DNA of 12,639 nucleotides from Clostridiales bacterium UBA4706 (GTDB taxonomy: Bacteria > Bacillota > Clostridia > Oscillospirales > Oscillospiraceae): positions 4,384-17,022 of the forward strand of contig DHKA01000022.1 in NCBI GenBank assembly GCA_002404605.1. The letters run 5' to 3'. Under the pieces are notes generated by a model. It was not told the origin of the DNA, did not search any database, and was given only the letters and a program-made list of their open reading frames with translations. Within the stretch, counting starts at the first letter, position 1. Each line of letters opens with the position of its first letter. Positions 6,300 to 12,639 of this stretch are shown piece by piece. A program made the translations under genes and the position numbers.

Positions 6300-6960
6300 A
6301 TCCCGTGTTGTGATCCCGATTTTCGGAATTTTGGATGTGACCGGCGAAGTGATCGGCATGTGGGTCGTTCTGGCCGCCGTCGCCGTAATATCGCTGCTCG
6401 CCACGCGTCATATGCGCGAGCGCCCCGGTAAATTCCAGAATGTGATCGAGACGGGCGTTGAATATCTCGACAACTATTTTGCCGGTATTCTCGGCAGGAA
6501 GGAGTCCCGGAAGCACTTTCTGTTTCTCGGCTCGCTCTTCATTTTCATCATTTTCGGTAACTACACCGGCCTCATCCCCGGCGCCGGTCTGACGGACTAC
6601 TGGAAAGCGCCGACCTCGTCGCTTTCGGTAACGCTCGGTCTCGGCGTCATCACGTTTTTCTACCTGCAGGGCTCAAGTATTCATGCGCACGGCTTTCTCG
6701 GCTATCTCAAGCGCTTCGTTTCCCCCATCGTGATCATGCTGCCGCTGCTCATTCTGGATGAGTTCATCAAACCCGCGTCACTGGCGCTGCGTCTGTTCGG
6801 CAACATCTTCGGCGAAGAGACCGTTACCGAGCAGCTCTATGAACTGCTGCCCATCGGCGCGCCGATCGTGATGATGGTGCTTTCGCTTCTCTTCTGCGCG
6901 CTGCAGGCCATCGTTTTTACGACGCTCGTTTCCATCTATCTGCAGGAGGCCACCGAATAA
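6292..6960 (+). CDS. atpB: F-type ATP synthase subunit a
   Basis: Subunit a is the membrane stator subunit that forms the two ion half-channels against the c-ring. The 222-residue product is hydrophobic with about five membrane helices. The signature LALRLFGN holds the essential arginine at R167 (E. coli R210), and E176 corresponds to E. coli E219. The frame is open back to 6217, but ATG 6292 is the start: AAGGGAGA (6276-6283) lies about 8 bases upstream and the protein then begins in the usual Firmicute way. The start overlaps the atpI stop by 8 bases, which suggests coupled translation. Confidence 0.95.
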   Translation: MGESRVVIPIFGILDVTGEVIGMWVVLAAVAVISLLATRHMRERPGKFQNVIETGVEYLDNYFAGILGRKESRKHFLFLGSLFIFIIFGNYTGLIPGAGLTDYWKAPTSSLSVTLGLGVITFFYLQGSSIHAHGFLGYLKRFVSPIVIMLPLLILDEFIKPASLALRLFGNIFGEETVTEQLYELLPIGAPIVMMVLSLLFCALQAIVFTTLVSIYLQEATE

Positions 6961-7011
6961 CGGCGCGTCTCTTAAAATCAAAAGAATTTTTTTGTAAGGA
7001 GATACACTACC

Positions 7012-7242
7012 ATGACTGATTCCGCCATCATTGCTATTGCCGCCGCCATTTCCATCGCCTTCAGCACCATGTTCCCCGCTATGGGGCAGGGCAAGACCGC
7101 TGCCGCCGCCATGGAGAGCATTGCCCGCCAGCCCGACGCCGCCGGCGATATCCGCTCCTCGCTCATCATCTCGATGGCCATGATGGAGGCTCTTACCATT
7201 TACGGCCTGCTGATCGCCTTTATGCTCGTCGCCAAGGTCTGA
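7012..7242 (+). CDS. atpE: F-type ATP synthase subunit c (rotor ring)
   Basis: The 76-residue hairpin protein forms the rotor ring that carries ions through the membrane. Helix 1 has FPAMGQGKTAA (P22, Q26), the polar loop has the conserved ARQPDA (R39-Q40-P41), and helix 2 has MMEALTIYGLL with the ion-binding carboxylate E59. The helix-2 motif is nearly the same as in chloroplast and cyanobacterial c subunits. The residue after E59 is alanine, where sodium-type rings have Ser or Thr, so proton coupling is the better prediction although the helix 1 PxxxQ pattern is also found in sodium types. AAGGAG (6996-7001) gives a strong ribosome binding site after a 51-base AT-rich gap, the longest in the operon. 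This fits the need for many copies of c. Confidence 0.96.
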   Translation: MTDSAIIAIAAAISIAFSTMFPAMGQGKTAAAAMESIARQPDAAGDIRSSLIISMAMMEALTIYGLLIAFMLVAKV

Positions 7243-7255
7243 GAGGCACGCAGCT

Positions 7256-7786
7256 ATGACGATCGAACCATCTCTCATCGTATGGACGGTTCTATGCTTT
7301 CTGGCGCTGATGCTCATTTTGAAAAAGCTGCTCTTTCAGCCGATGCTGACCTTTATGGACGCGCGCAATGCAAAGATCGAGGCCGCACGCAAGGCGAAGG
7401 AGGACGCACGCGCTGCATACGAAGCGGAAGCGCGCCGTATTGCGGACGAGTGCGCCGCGCAGGAAGCGCAGCTGCGTCAGTCCGGCGCGGCAGCGCTGGA
7501 GAGCGCGCGCGAGGAGCTGCGCCGCGAAACAACGAAAAAGCGCGCCGAGGCTGCACAGCGGCTGGCGGAAAACCGCGCCGCGCTCGCCGAGGAATCCGAT
7601 CGCATCTCCCGCGAGTTGGAGCCACAGCTCTCCGATCTGGCGCTCGATCTCGTGAACCATCTGCAGCACTGGCAGGACGACCGTCACTCTGCCGTGGATG
7701 CGGAGACGATCGCGGCGCCGTATGCCGATATGGAGCATCTCACCGCCGGTGAGCATACGAATGCTACTACGAACAGGACGAAATGA
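7256..7786 (+). CDS. atpF: F-type ATP synthase subunit b (peripheral stalk)
   Basis: The 176-residue protein has one N-terminal membrane helix (about 7-25), then the typical FQPMLTFMDARNAKI turn into a long charged, Ala/Glu/Arg-rich coiled coil to about residue 145, ending in a polar tail. Subunit b links subunit a in the membrane to the top of F1 through delta. It is a normal-length b subunit. The next gene starts with another b-type segment, so the stalk may be a b/b' pair instead of a b homodimer. GAGAGG (7241-7246) lies 9 bases before the ATG, and the stop overlaps the next start (ATGA, 7783-7786). Confidence 0.92.
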   Translation: MTIEPSLIVWTVLCFLALMLILKKLLFQPMLTFMDARNAKIEAARKAKEDARAAYEAEARRIADECAAQEAQLRQSGAAALESAREELRRETTKKRAEAAQRLAENRAALAEESDRISRELEPQLSDLALDLVNHLQHWQDDRHSAVDAETIAAPYADMEHLTAGEHTNATTNRTK

Positions 7787-9987
7787 TTATGCGTTTTGTA
7801 TATGCCGTTATCAATCTTCTGATCCTTGCGGGGCTCATTTATCTCATCGGGCGGAAATCCATCGTGAAGATCTTCCGTTCCCGCCGGGAGAAGATCACGC
7901 GTGAGCTGGACGAAGCGGAAACGCCGTTCGCTCCCGAGCCGCTGCCGGAGATGCCCGTACCGGACGACACGGCGCTCAAGTCCGAGCTGGCCGCGGCGGA
8001 GGATGACGAAAAGGCCGCTCTTACCGAGATCGAGGCGCAGTATGAAGCGGACGCCGCCGATCAGCGCCGGGAAATGCTCTTCACGACCCGCGCGCAGATC
8101 ATTGAGAAGGTCCTTTCTCTCGCCGAGCAGCACATGCGCTCGGAGGAATATCAGGCTTCCAAGCTTGCCCGCCAGAACGAAGCGGTAGAGCAGATCCTTG
8201 CGCAGATCCATCTGACGCCCGGCGACGTGTCCTACCTATCCCACAAGGGCGTGCTGTATGTGACGCTCACCTCCTCCGCCGCTCTCCCGGACGAGACCGT
8301 CGAGAAGGTACGTGTCCGCGCGGAAGCGCTCGTCGCCGCCGCCGGTGGGAAGATCTCCTATTGGGTGCGGCAGAAGGATGAGCTGATCGGCGGACTGCAG
8401 CTCCGCATCGGCGATACGATCTACGATTACACCATCTCCAACAAGCTCTACCGTCTCGGCAAAGCGCTCAATGACCGGCCTCTCACGGAGACGGACGCGG
8501 AATCCATCCGTGCCGGTATGCTCGACGCCGTGCGCCATATGAAGCTCGGCATCGATGTGTTCCAGGTCGGCCGTGTGCTCAGCGTATCGGACGGCATCTG
8601 CTGGATGGATGGTCTCGCCGACATCATGTACGGCGAGCTGGTCGAGTTCGTCAACGGCGAGCGCGGTATGGTCATGGACATTCAGGCCGACCGCGTCGGC
8701 TGCATCATCTTTGGCCGCTATGACCATGTGGACAGCTACAGCCACGTGCGCCGTCTGAACAAGATGGCAAGCGTGCCCGTCGGCGAAGCGATGCTCGGCC
8801 GCGTTGTGGATGCGCTCGGCAAGCCCATCGATGGCCGCGGCCACATCTGGAGCACCGAGACCCGGCCCATCGAATTCCAGGCGCCCGCCATTCCCGACCG
8901 GCAGTCGGTCTCCGTGCCGCTGCACACCGGCATCAAGGCGATCGACGCGCTCGTGCCCATTGGCCGCGGCCAGCGTGAGCTCATTATCGGCGACCGTCAG
9001 ACCGGCAAAACAGCCATCGCCATCGACGCGATCCTCGCCCAGAAGGGGCAGGATGTGCTCTGCATCTATGTTGCCATCGGCCAGAAGCGCGCCGCCGTCG
9101 CGGAGATCGCCGCGCGGCTGGAAGCCGCCGGTGCGATGGAGTACACGACGATCGTGTGCGCCACGGCGTCCGATTCCGCGTCGCTTCAGTACATTGCGCC
9201 GTTTTCTGGCGCGGCGATGAGCGAGTATTTCATGTACAAGGGCCGCGATGTGCTGATCGTGTACGACGATCTCTCCAAGCATGCCGTAGCGTACCGTGAG
9301 ATCTCCCTGCTGCTGCACCGTCCGTCCGGACGCGAAGCGTACCCCGGTGATATCTTCTATCTGCATTCCCGTCTGCTCGAACGCGCCGCCCGCATCAATG
9401 CCGAGGCCGGCGGCGGCAGCGTCACGGCGCTGCCCGTCATTGAGACGCAGGCAGGCGATATCTCCGCCTACATCCCGACGAACGTCATTTCCATTACGGA
9501 CGGCCAGATCTTCCTCGAAGCCGACCTCTTCAACGAAGGCCAGCGCCCGGCGGTCAATGTCGGTCTCTCGGTCTCGCGTGTCGGCGGCGCGGCACAGACA
9601 AAGCTCATGAAACAGGTCGCCTCCTCGCTTCGCACGGGTCTTGCCCAGTACCGCGAGCTCGCCTCTTTCACGCAGTTCGGCTCCGATCTGGACGAGACAA
9701 CGCGCAAGACGCTTGCCGCAGGTGCCAAAATGATGGCCGCTCTTCGGCAGGACCGCTTCTCTCCCCTGTCCGACTGGCAGCAGGCGCTGCTCATCTTCGC
9801 CGTGTCCGGCGGCTACGCCGACAAGGTGGAAGCAGAGGATCTCAATGACTTCTCGTCCCAGCTCTTTTCGTGGTTCATCACGAAGGAGCCGGCTCTCACC
9901 GAAACGCTCAAAACCGGCAGAAAGCTCGACGATGATACCAGAGTCGCGCTCAACGGCGCGCTCACTGCGTTTACGGAGGCGCTCTGA
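7783..9987 (+). CDS. Fused b'-delta-alpha subunit of F-type ATP synthase
   Basis: One unbroken 734-codon frame encodes three parts. Residues 1-46 are a second b-type N-terminus: a membrane helix (about 4-22), then GRKSIVKIFRSRREKITREL. Residues 47-62 are a proline-rich break. Residues 65-150 are a charged helical segment. Residues 156-230 are a delta C-terminal domain, with GVLYVTLTSSAALP and ELIGGLQLRIGDTIYDYTI. Residues about 234-734 are a full alpha subunit: P-loop GDRQTGKT (403-410), DLSKHAVAYRE, GGGSVTALPVIETQAGDIS, arginine finger R599 in SVSRVGGAAQTK. The delta N-terminal helical bundle seems absent. No separate atpH or atpA exists in the operon. ATG 7783 overlaps the atpF stop; ATG 7789 has better spacing from AGGA (7775-7778). 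No ribosome binding site precedes M246 (8518), the nearest internal Met to alpha. b-delta fusions are known in mycobacteria; b-delta-alpha is unknown to me. Confidence 0.93.
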   Translation: MIMRFVYAVINLLILAGLIYLIGRKSIVKIFRSRREKITRELDEAETPFAPEPLPEMPVPDDTALKSELAAAEDDEKAALTEIEAQYEADAADQRREMLFTTRAQIIEKVLSLAEQHMRSEEYQASKLARQNEAVEQILAQIHLTPGDVSYLSHKGVLYVTLTSSAALPDETVEKVRVRAEALVAAAGGKISYWVRQKDELIGGLQLRIGDTIYDYTISNKLYRLGKALNDRPLTETDAESIRAGMLDAVRHMKLGIDVFQVGRVLSVSDGICWMDGLADIMYGELVEFVNGERGMVMDIQADRVGCIIFGRYDHVDSYSHVRRLNKMASVPVGEAMLGRVVDALGKPIDGRGHIWSTETRPIEFQAPAIPDRQSVSVPLHTGIKAIDALVPIGRGQRELIIGDRQTGKTAIAIDAILAQKGQDVLCIYVAIGQKRAAVAEIAARLEAAGAMEYTTIVCATASDSASLQYIAPFSGAAMSEYFMYKGRDVLIVYDDLSKHAVAYREISLLLHRPSGREAYPGDIFYLHSRLLERAARINAEAGGGSVTALPVIETQAGDISAYIPTNVISITDGQIFLEADLFNEGQRPAVNVGLSVSRVGGAAQTKLMKQVASSLRTGLAQYRELASFTQFGSDLDETTRKTLAAGAKMMAALRQDRFSPLSDWQQALLIFAVSGGYADKVEAEDLNDFSSQLFSWFITKEPALTETLKTGRKLDDDTRVALNGALTAFTEAL

Positions 9988-10820
9988 TGGCAGGACTGCA
10001 GCAGCTCAGAAAACGGCTGAAGAGCATCCGCGCCACCGGTCAGCTCGCCGAGGCGATGCGCACCGCCGCCACGATCAAGTATTCCCGCGTGAGCAAAGTC
10101 CGCGAGGAGTTCACCCCCTATGCCGGCGGCAGCGCCGACATGCTCGCGCTGCTCGGCCGCTTTGGGATCCGCCGCGAGACGGACAAGATCGCGTCAAAAA
10201 ACTGTCTTGTCCTCTTCGGCAGCAACCGCGGACTTTGCGGCGGATTCAATGCCGAGCTTTTCCGCTTCATGGACCGGGTACTCGCCGCAGAGAGCGAAAC
10301 GCCGCACATCATTTCGTGCAGCCGCAAGGCGAGCGCCTTTCTGCGCGAGCATTCGCTCGACTATGAAGAGTTCATTCTCTCCGATGTGCCGGATTACGAA
10401 GAGACCCACGCGCTCTGCGAGCATCTGAAAAAGCTCTATACCACGGGCACAGTGAACCGCGTGCGGCTCATTTACCAGAGCTACCGCAACATGCTCTCTC
10501 AGGAGCCGACCGACCGGCAGATCCTGCCTGACCCCGACGAGCATAAAACCGCGAACCCGGACGGGATCTTATATCTGCCGAGCCCCGCCGCCATCGGCGC
10601 GCGGCTCGCGCTCACCTGCTTGAACAACGAAGTATTCGCCGTGGCACTCGACAACGCCTCCGGCGCGCAGGCCGCCACGCTCATGGCGATGCGTTCCGCC
10701 TGCGACAGTGCGACGGAATCCGCCGCCAAACTGGAAACCACCATCAATCGCCGGAGACAGGCGGACGTCACCGCCAGCGTCATTGAGATCGCCTCCGGCA
10801 ATCTGCAGCAAGGAGAATAG
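9987..10820 (+). CDS. atpG: F-type ATP synthase subunit gamma (central shaft)
   Basis: Gamma is the rotating shaft inside alpha3-beta3. The 277-residue protein has the usual N-terminal helix (LRKRLKSIRATGQLAEAMR), a Rossmann-like middle with NCLVLFGSNRGLCGGFN, and the C-terminal helix with MAMRSACDSATE and INRRRQADVTASVIEI. Length is normal. The start ATG shares one base with the fusion gene stop (TGATG), with GGAGG (9975-9979) 7 bases upstream, so translation is likely coupled. The regulatory insert of chloroplast gamma is not present. Confidence 0.95.
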   Translation: MAGLQQLRKRLKSIRATGQLAEAMRTAATIKYSRVSKVREEFTPYAGGSADMLALLGRFGIRRETDKIASKNCLVLFGSNRGLCGGFNAELFRFMDRVLAAESETPHIISCSRKASAFLREHSLDYEEFILSDVPDYEETHALCEHLKKLYTTGTVNRVRLIYQSYRNMLSQEPTDRQILPDPDEHKTANPDGILYLPSPAAIGARLALTCLNNEVFAVALDNASGAQAATLMAMRSACDSATESAAKLETTINRRRQADVTASVIEIASGNLQQGE

Positions 10821-10823
10821 CTT

Positions 10824-12215
10824 ATGTCCGCCGGAAATATTGGTACCATATCTCGCATCAGCGGCCCCGTTGTGGACGTGCAGTTCCCGGAGCTCAGCAA
10901 CGTCCCGGATATTTTCCACGCCGTCGAGGTCACCATCAACGGCAGCGTTCATGTGCTCGAATGTCTGCAGCAGCTCGGAAAGGGTGAGGTACGCTGTATC
11001 TCCATGCGCCCGACGGACGGCATGTCCCGCGGCATGGAGGCGGTGGATACCGGCGCGCCGATCTCCGTCCCGGCCAGTGAGGGTATGCTTGGCCGCATGA
11101 TCAACGTCACCGGCGAGCCGATCGACCGCGCCGGTCCGATCCCCGCCGCCGACCGCTGGCCGATCCATCACCACGCGCCGGACTTCACCGAGATCGTCCC
11201 CGCCGGGGATGTGCTGGAGACGGGCATCAAGGTCATCGATCTGATGACGCCGTACGCCAAGGGCGGCAAGATCGGTCTTTTCGGCGGTGCCGGTGTCGGC
11301 AAGACCGTTCTCATCGAAGAGCTGATCCGAAACATTGCCTTTGAGCACAACGGCTACTCCGTGTTCGCCGGTGTCGGCGAGCGCTCCCGCGAAGGCAACG
11401 ACCTCTGGAACGAAATGAAGGAGTCCGGTGTTATCGAAAAGACCGCGCTCGTCTTCGGCCAGATGAACGAAACTGCAGGCGCGCGTCTGCGCGTGCCGCT
11501 CGCCGGGCTCACGATCGCCGAATACTTCCGCGAGCACTCCCACAAAGATGTGCTGCTCTTCATCGATAACGTGTTCCGCTTTACGCAGGCGGGCAGTGAG
11601 GTCTCCGCTCTGCTCGGGCGCATGCCCTCCGCCGTCGGCTATCAGCCGACGCTGGCCTCTGAAATGGGCATGCTGCAGGAGCGTATCGTTTCCACGAAGA
11701 ACGGCTCGATCACCTCGGTGCAGGCGATCTATGTCCCCGCGGACGACCTTACCGACCCCGCCCCGGCGACCGCGTTCTCGCATCTGGACGCCACGACCGT
11801 CCTTTCGCGCAGCATCGTGGAGCTCGGCATCTACCCCGCCGTCGCGCCGCTGGAATCCTCGTCGCGCATGCTCACGCCCGACATCGTCGGCAAACGGCAT
11901 TACCAGACCGCCAAGGAAGTGCAGCGCGTATTGCAGCGCTACAATGAGCTGCAAGACATTATTGCCATTCTCGGCATAGACGAGCTCTCGCCGGAGGATC
12001 GGAAGACCGTTTCCCGCGCGCGGCGCGTGCAGCGCTTCATGTCCCAGCCGTTCCATGTGGCGGAAAGCTTCACCGGCATGCCCGGCAAGTTCGTGCACAT
12101 TGAAGATACGATCAAGGGCTTTGAAGCCATTCTCGGCGGCGACTGCGACAACATTCCGGAGCAGAACTTCCTCATGGCAGGTTCCATTGAGGACGTATAC
12201 GCCAAGGGCCGCTGA
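10824..12215 (+). CDS. atpD: F-type ATP synthase subunit beta (catalytic)
   Basis: Beta carries the ATP synthesis and hydrolysis sites. The 463-residue protein is of normal length and very well conserved: P-loop GGAGVGKT (154-161), catalytic glutamate E186 in GVGERSREGND, the LLFIDNVFRFTQAGSEVSAL segment, and DELSPED (386-392), the form of the DELSEED lever that contacts gamma. AAGGAG (10810-10815), inside the end of atpG, lies 8 bases before the ATG, and only 3 bases separate the genes. Nothing in beta itself is unusual, so the atypical alpha fusion is paired with a standard catalytic partner. Confidence 0.97.
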   Translation: MSAGNIGTISRISGPVVDVQFPELSNVPDIFHAVEVTINGSVHVLECLQQLGKGEVRCISMRPTDGMSRGMEAVDTGAPISVPASEGMLGRMINVTGEPIDRAGPIPAADRWPIHHHAPDFTEIVPAGDVLETGIKVIDLMTPYAKGGKIGLFGGAGVGKTVLIEELIRNIAFEHNGYSVFAGVGERSREGNDLWNEMKESGVIEKTALVFGQMNETAGARLRVPLAGLTIAEYFREHSHKDVLLFIDNVFRFTQAGSEVSALLGRMPSAVGYQPTLASEMGMLQERIVSTKNGSITSVQAIYVPADDLTDPAPATAFSHLDATTVLSRSIVELGIYPAVAPLESSSRMLTPDIVGKRHYQTAKEVQRVLQRYNELQDIIAILGIDELSPEDRKTVSRARRVQRFMSQPFHVAESFTGMPGKFVHIEDTIKGFEAILGGDCDNIPEQNFLMAGSIEDVYAKGR

Positions 12216-12232
12216 AAGGGTGAGATAACGGC

Positions 12233-12568
12233 ATGACCGACAAAACAAACGCTTCCTCCGCACCGCTTGAGCTTATTGTTCTCACGCCGCACGGCGAGGC
12301 CGTTGACGTCCACTGCGACAGCGTGCATCTTACGATCTGCGACGATGAGACCGGACACGGCGGCGGACAGGTCGGCGTTCACCGCGGCCATCTCCCGGCG
12401 GTGCTCGCGCTGGGCGACGGCCCGGCGGACGCGCTGCTACACGGCGAAGCCGTGTTTCACACCGTGCTGCACGGCGGTTTCGCCTCCGTGCAGAATGACG
12501 TGATCCGCGTCATCACCGACAGCGCCGTGGAAACCGATGAAGAACACGATACAAGAAATGAGGACTGA
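12233..12568 (+). CDS. atpC: F-type ATP synthase subunit epsilon, short form without C-terminal helices
   Basis: Epsilon binds gamma and the c-ring. The 111-residue product covers the N-terminal beta-sandwich domain: LELIVLTPHGEAVDVHCDSVHL, the GQVGVHRGHLPAVLAL segment (the place of GxxGxLPGHxP in other epsilons) and GGFASVQNDVIRVITDSA. After about residue 98 only an acidic tail (VETDEEHDTRNED) remains where E. coli epsilon, about 139 residues, has two helices that can block rotation. The insert DDETGHGGG is slightly long. The start has GGTGAG (12219-12224) 8 bases upstream, 17 bases after atpD. The stop codon lies inside the left arm of the following hairpin. Confidence 0.9.
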   Translation: MTDKTNASSAPLELIVLTPHGEAVDVHCDSVHLTICDDETGHGGGQVGVHRGHLPAVLALGDGPADALLHGEAVFHTVLHGGFASVQNDVIRVITDSAVETDEEHDTRNED

Positions 12569-12591
12569 TGCGAAATGCATCAGTCCTCATT
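12557..12591 (+). terminator. Hairpin at the end of the atp operon
   Basis: A perfect 15-bp stem (arms AATGAGGACTGATGC and GCATCAGTCCTCATT) with a GAAAT loop overlaps the last codons and stop of atpC. No T run follows, so it is not a textbook terminator; the next hairpin (12595-12620) with its T run may complete termination. Confidence 0.65.
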
Positions 12592-12594
12592 GAT

Positions 12595-12639
12595 CGTGGC
12601 AAAAAAGTATTTTTGCCACGCTCTCAAACGAGACCCACT
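12595..12639. repeat. Repeat module, copy B (cut by window end)
   Basis: CGTGGCAAAAA and TTTTTGCCACG pair over 11 bp around AGTA (12595-12620), and CTCTCAAACGAGACCCACT follows to the window end. This is copy A (1749-1794) with a matched change in both arms (GTGTC/GACAC becomes GTGGC/GCCAC). The second hairpin is truncated by the window edge. Confidence 0.85.

Noticed and set aside
6961..7011. Terminator between atpB and atpE
   Set aside because: The AT-rich run has no stable stem; it is more likely a translation-enhancing leader for atpE.
8518..9987. Separate atpA starting at an internal ATG
   Set aside because: No Shine-Dalgarno sequence lies 5-12 bases before ATG 8518, and the reading frame is continuous from the delta domain, so I annotate one fused gene. 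Internal initiation remains testable.
10569..12263. 564-codon minus-strand frame opposite atpD
   Set aside because: It is a shadow of the highly conserved beta subunit gene in GC-rich DNA; the translation looks like none I know. The same applies to 8236-9366 (-) opposite the fusion and 4013-5200 (+) opposite the binding protein.
5967..12568. N-type (sodium) ATPase operon
   Set aside because: The first protein has three predicted helices as in AtpR, but gene order (a, c, b, fusion, gamma, beta, epsilon) is that of an ordinary F-type operon, and subunit c lacks the helix-2 Ser/Thr of sodium types.

Overview
The window looks like chromosome of a GC-rich, anaerobic, Gram-positive-type bacterium. 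I infer a Clostridia, Oscillospiraceae-like lineage from strong AGGAGG-type ribosome binding sites, sigma-A type promoters, Gram-positive lipoprotein signal peptides with Ala/Thr/Pro-rich linkers, an HtrA of the Firmicute type, and codons rich in GC at third positions. No transposase, integrase, CRISPR, tRNA or rRNA was seen.

Left part (1-2015): the 3' end of rplA (ribosomal protein L1) with its terminator, then a membrane-anchored HtrA-type serine protease. After htrA comes about 300 bp of non-coding DNA packed with hairpins and bracketed by two identical 34-bp palindromes. Part of this array recurs at the right edge of the window with paired base changes that keep the hairpin.

Middle part (2016-5152): a DUF364-type putative metal-chelation protein (-) and an XdhC/CoxI molybdoenzyme maturation protein (+) are transcribed divergently from face-to-face, overlapping promoters. 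A metal/siderophore-type ABC substrate-binding lipoprotein (-) converges on xdhC. It has no permease or ATPase beside it, and a 20-bp inverted repeat lies just downstream of its promoter. Together these suggest a metal or molybdenum theme. At 5302-5856 a lipoprotein carries a barnase-type RNase domain with its catalytic residues intact and no barstar gene next to it.

Right part (5967-12568): a complete F-type ATP synthase operon in the order atpI-like, atpB, atpE, atpF, a large fusion gene, atpG, atpD, atpC, with tight or overlapping junctions and an extended -10 promoter in front. Its main oddity is the fusion gene. There is no separate atpH (delta) or atpA (alpha); one 734-codon frame encodes a second b-type stalk segment, a delta C-terminal domain and a full alpha subunit. 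Fused b-delta is known from mycobacteria. I know of no description of b-delta-alpha, and if the product is not processed it would place a stalk on each of the three alpha subunits. The epsilon subunit also lacks its C-terminal inhibitory helices.
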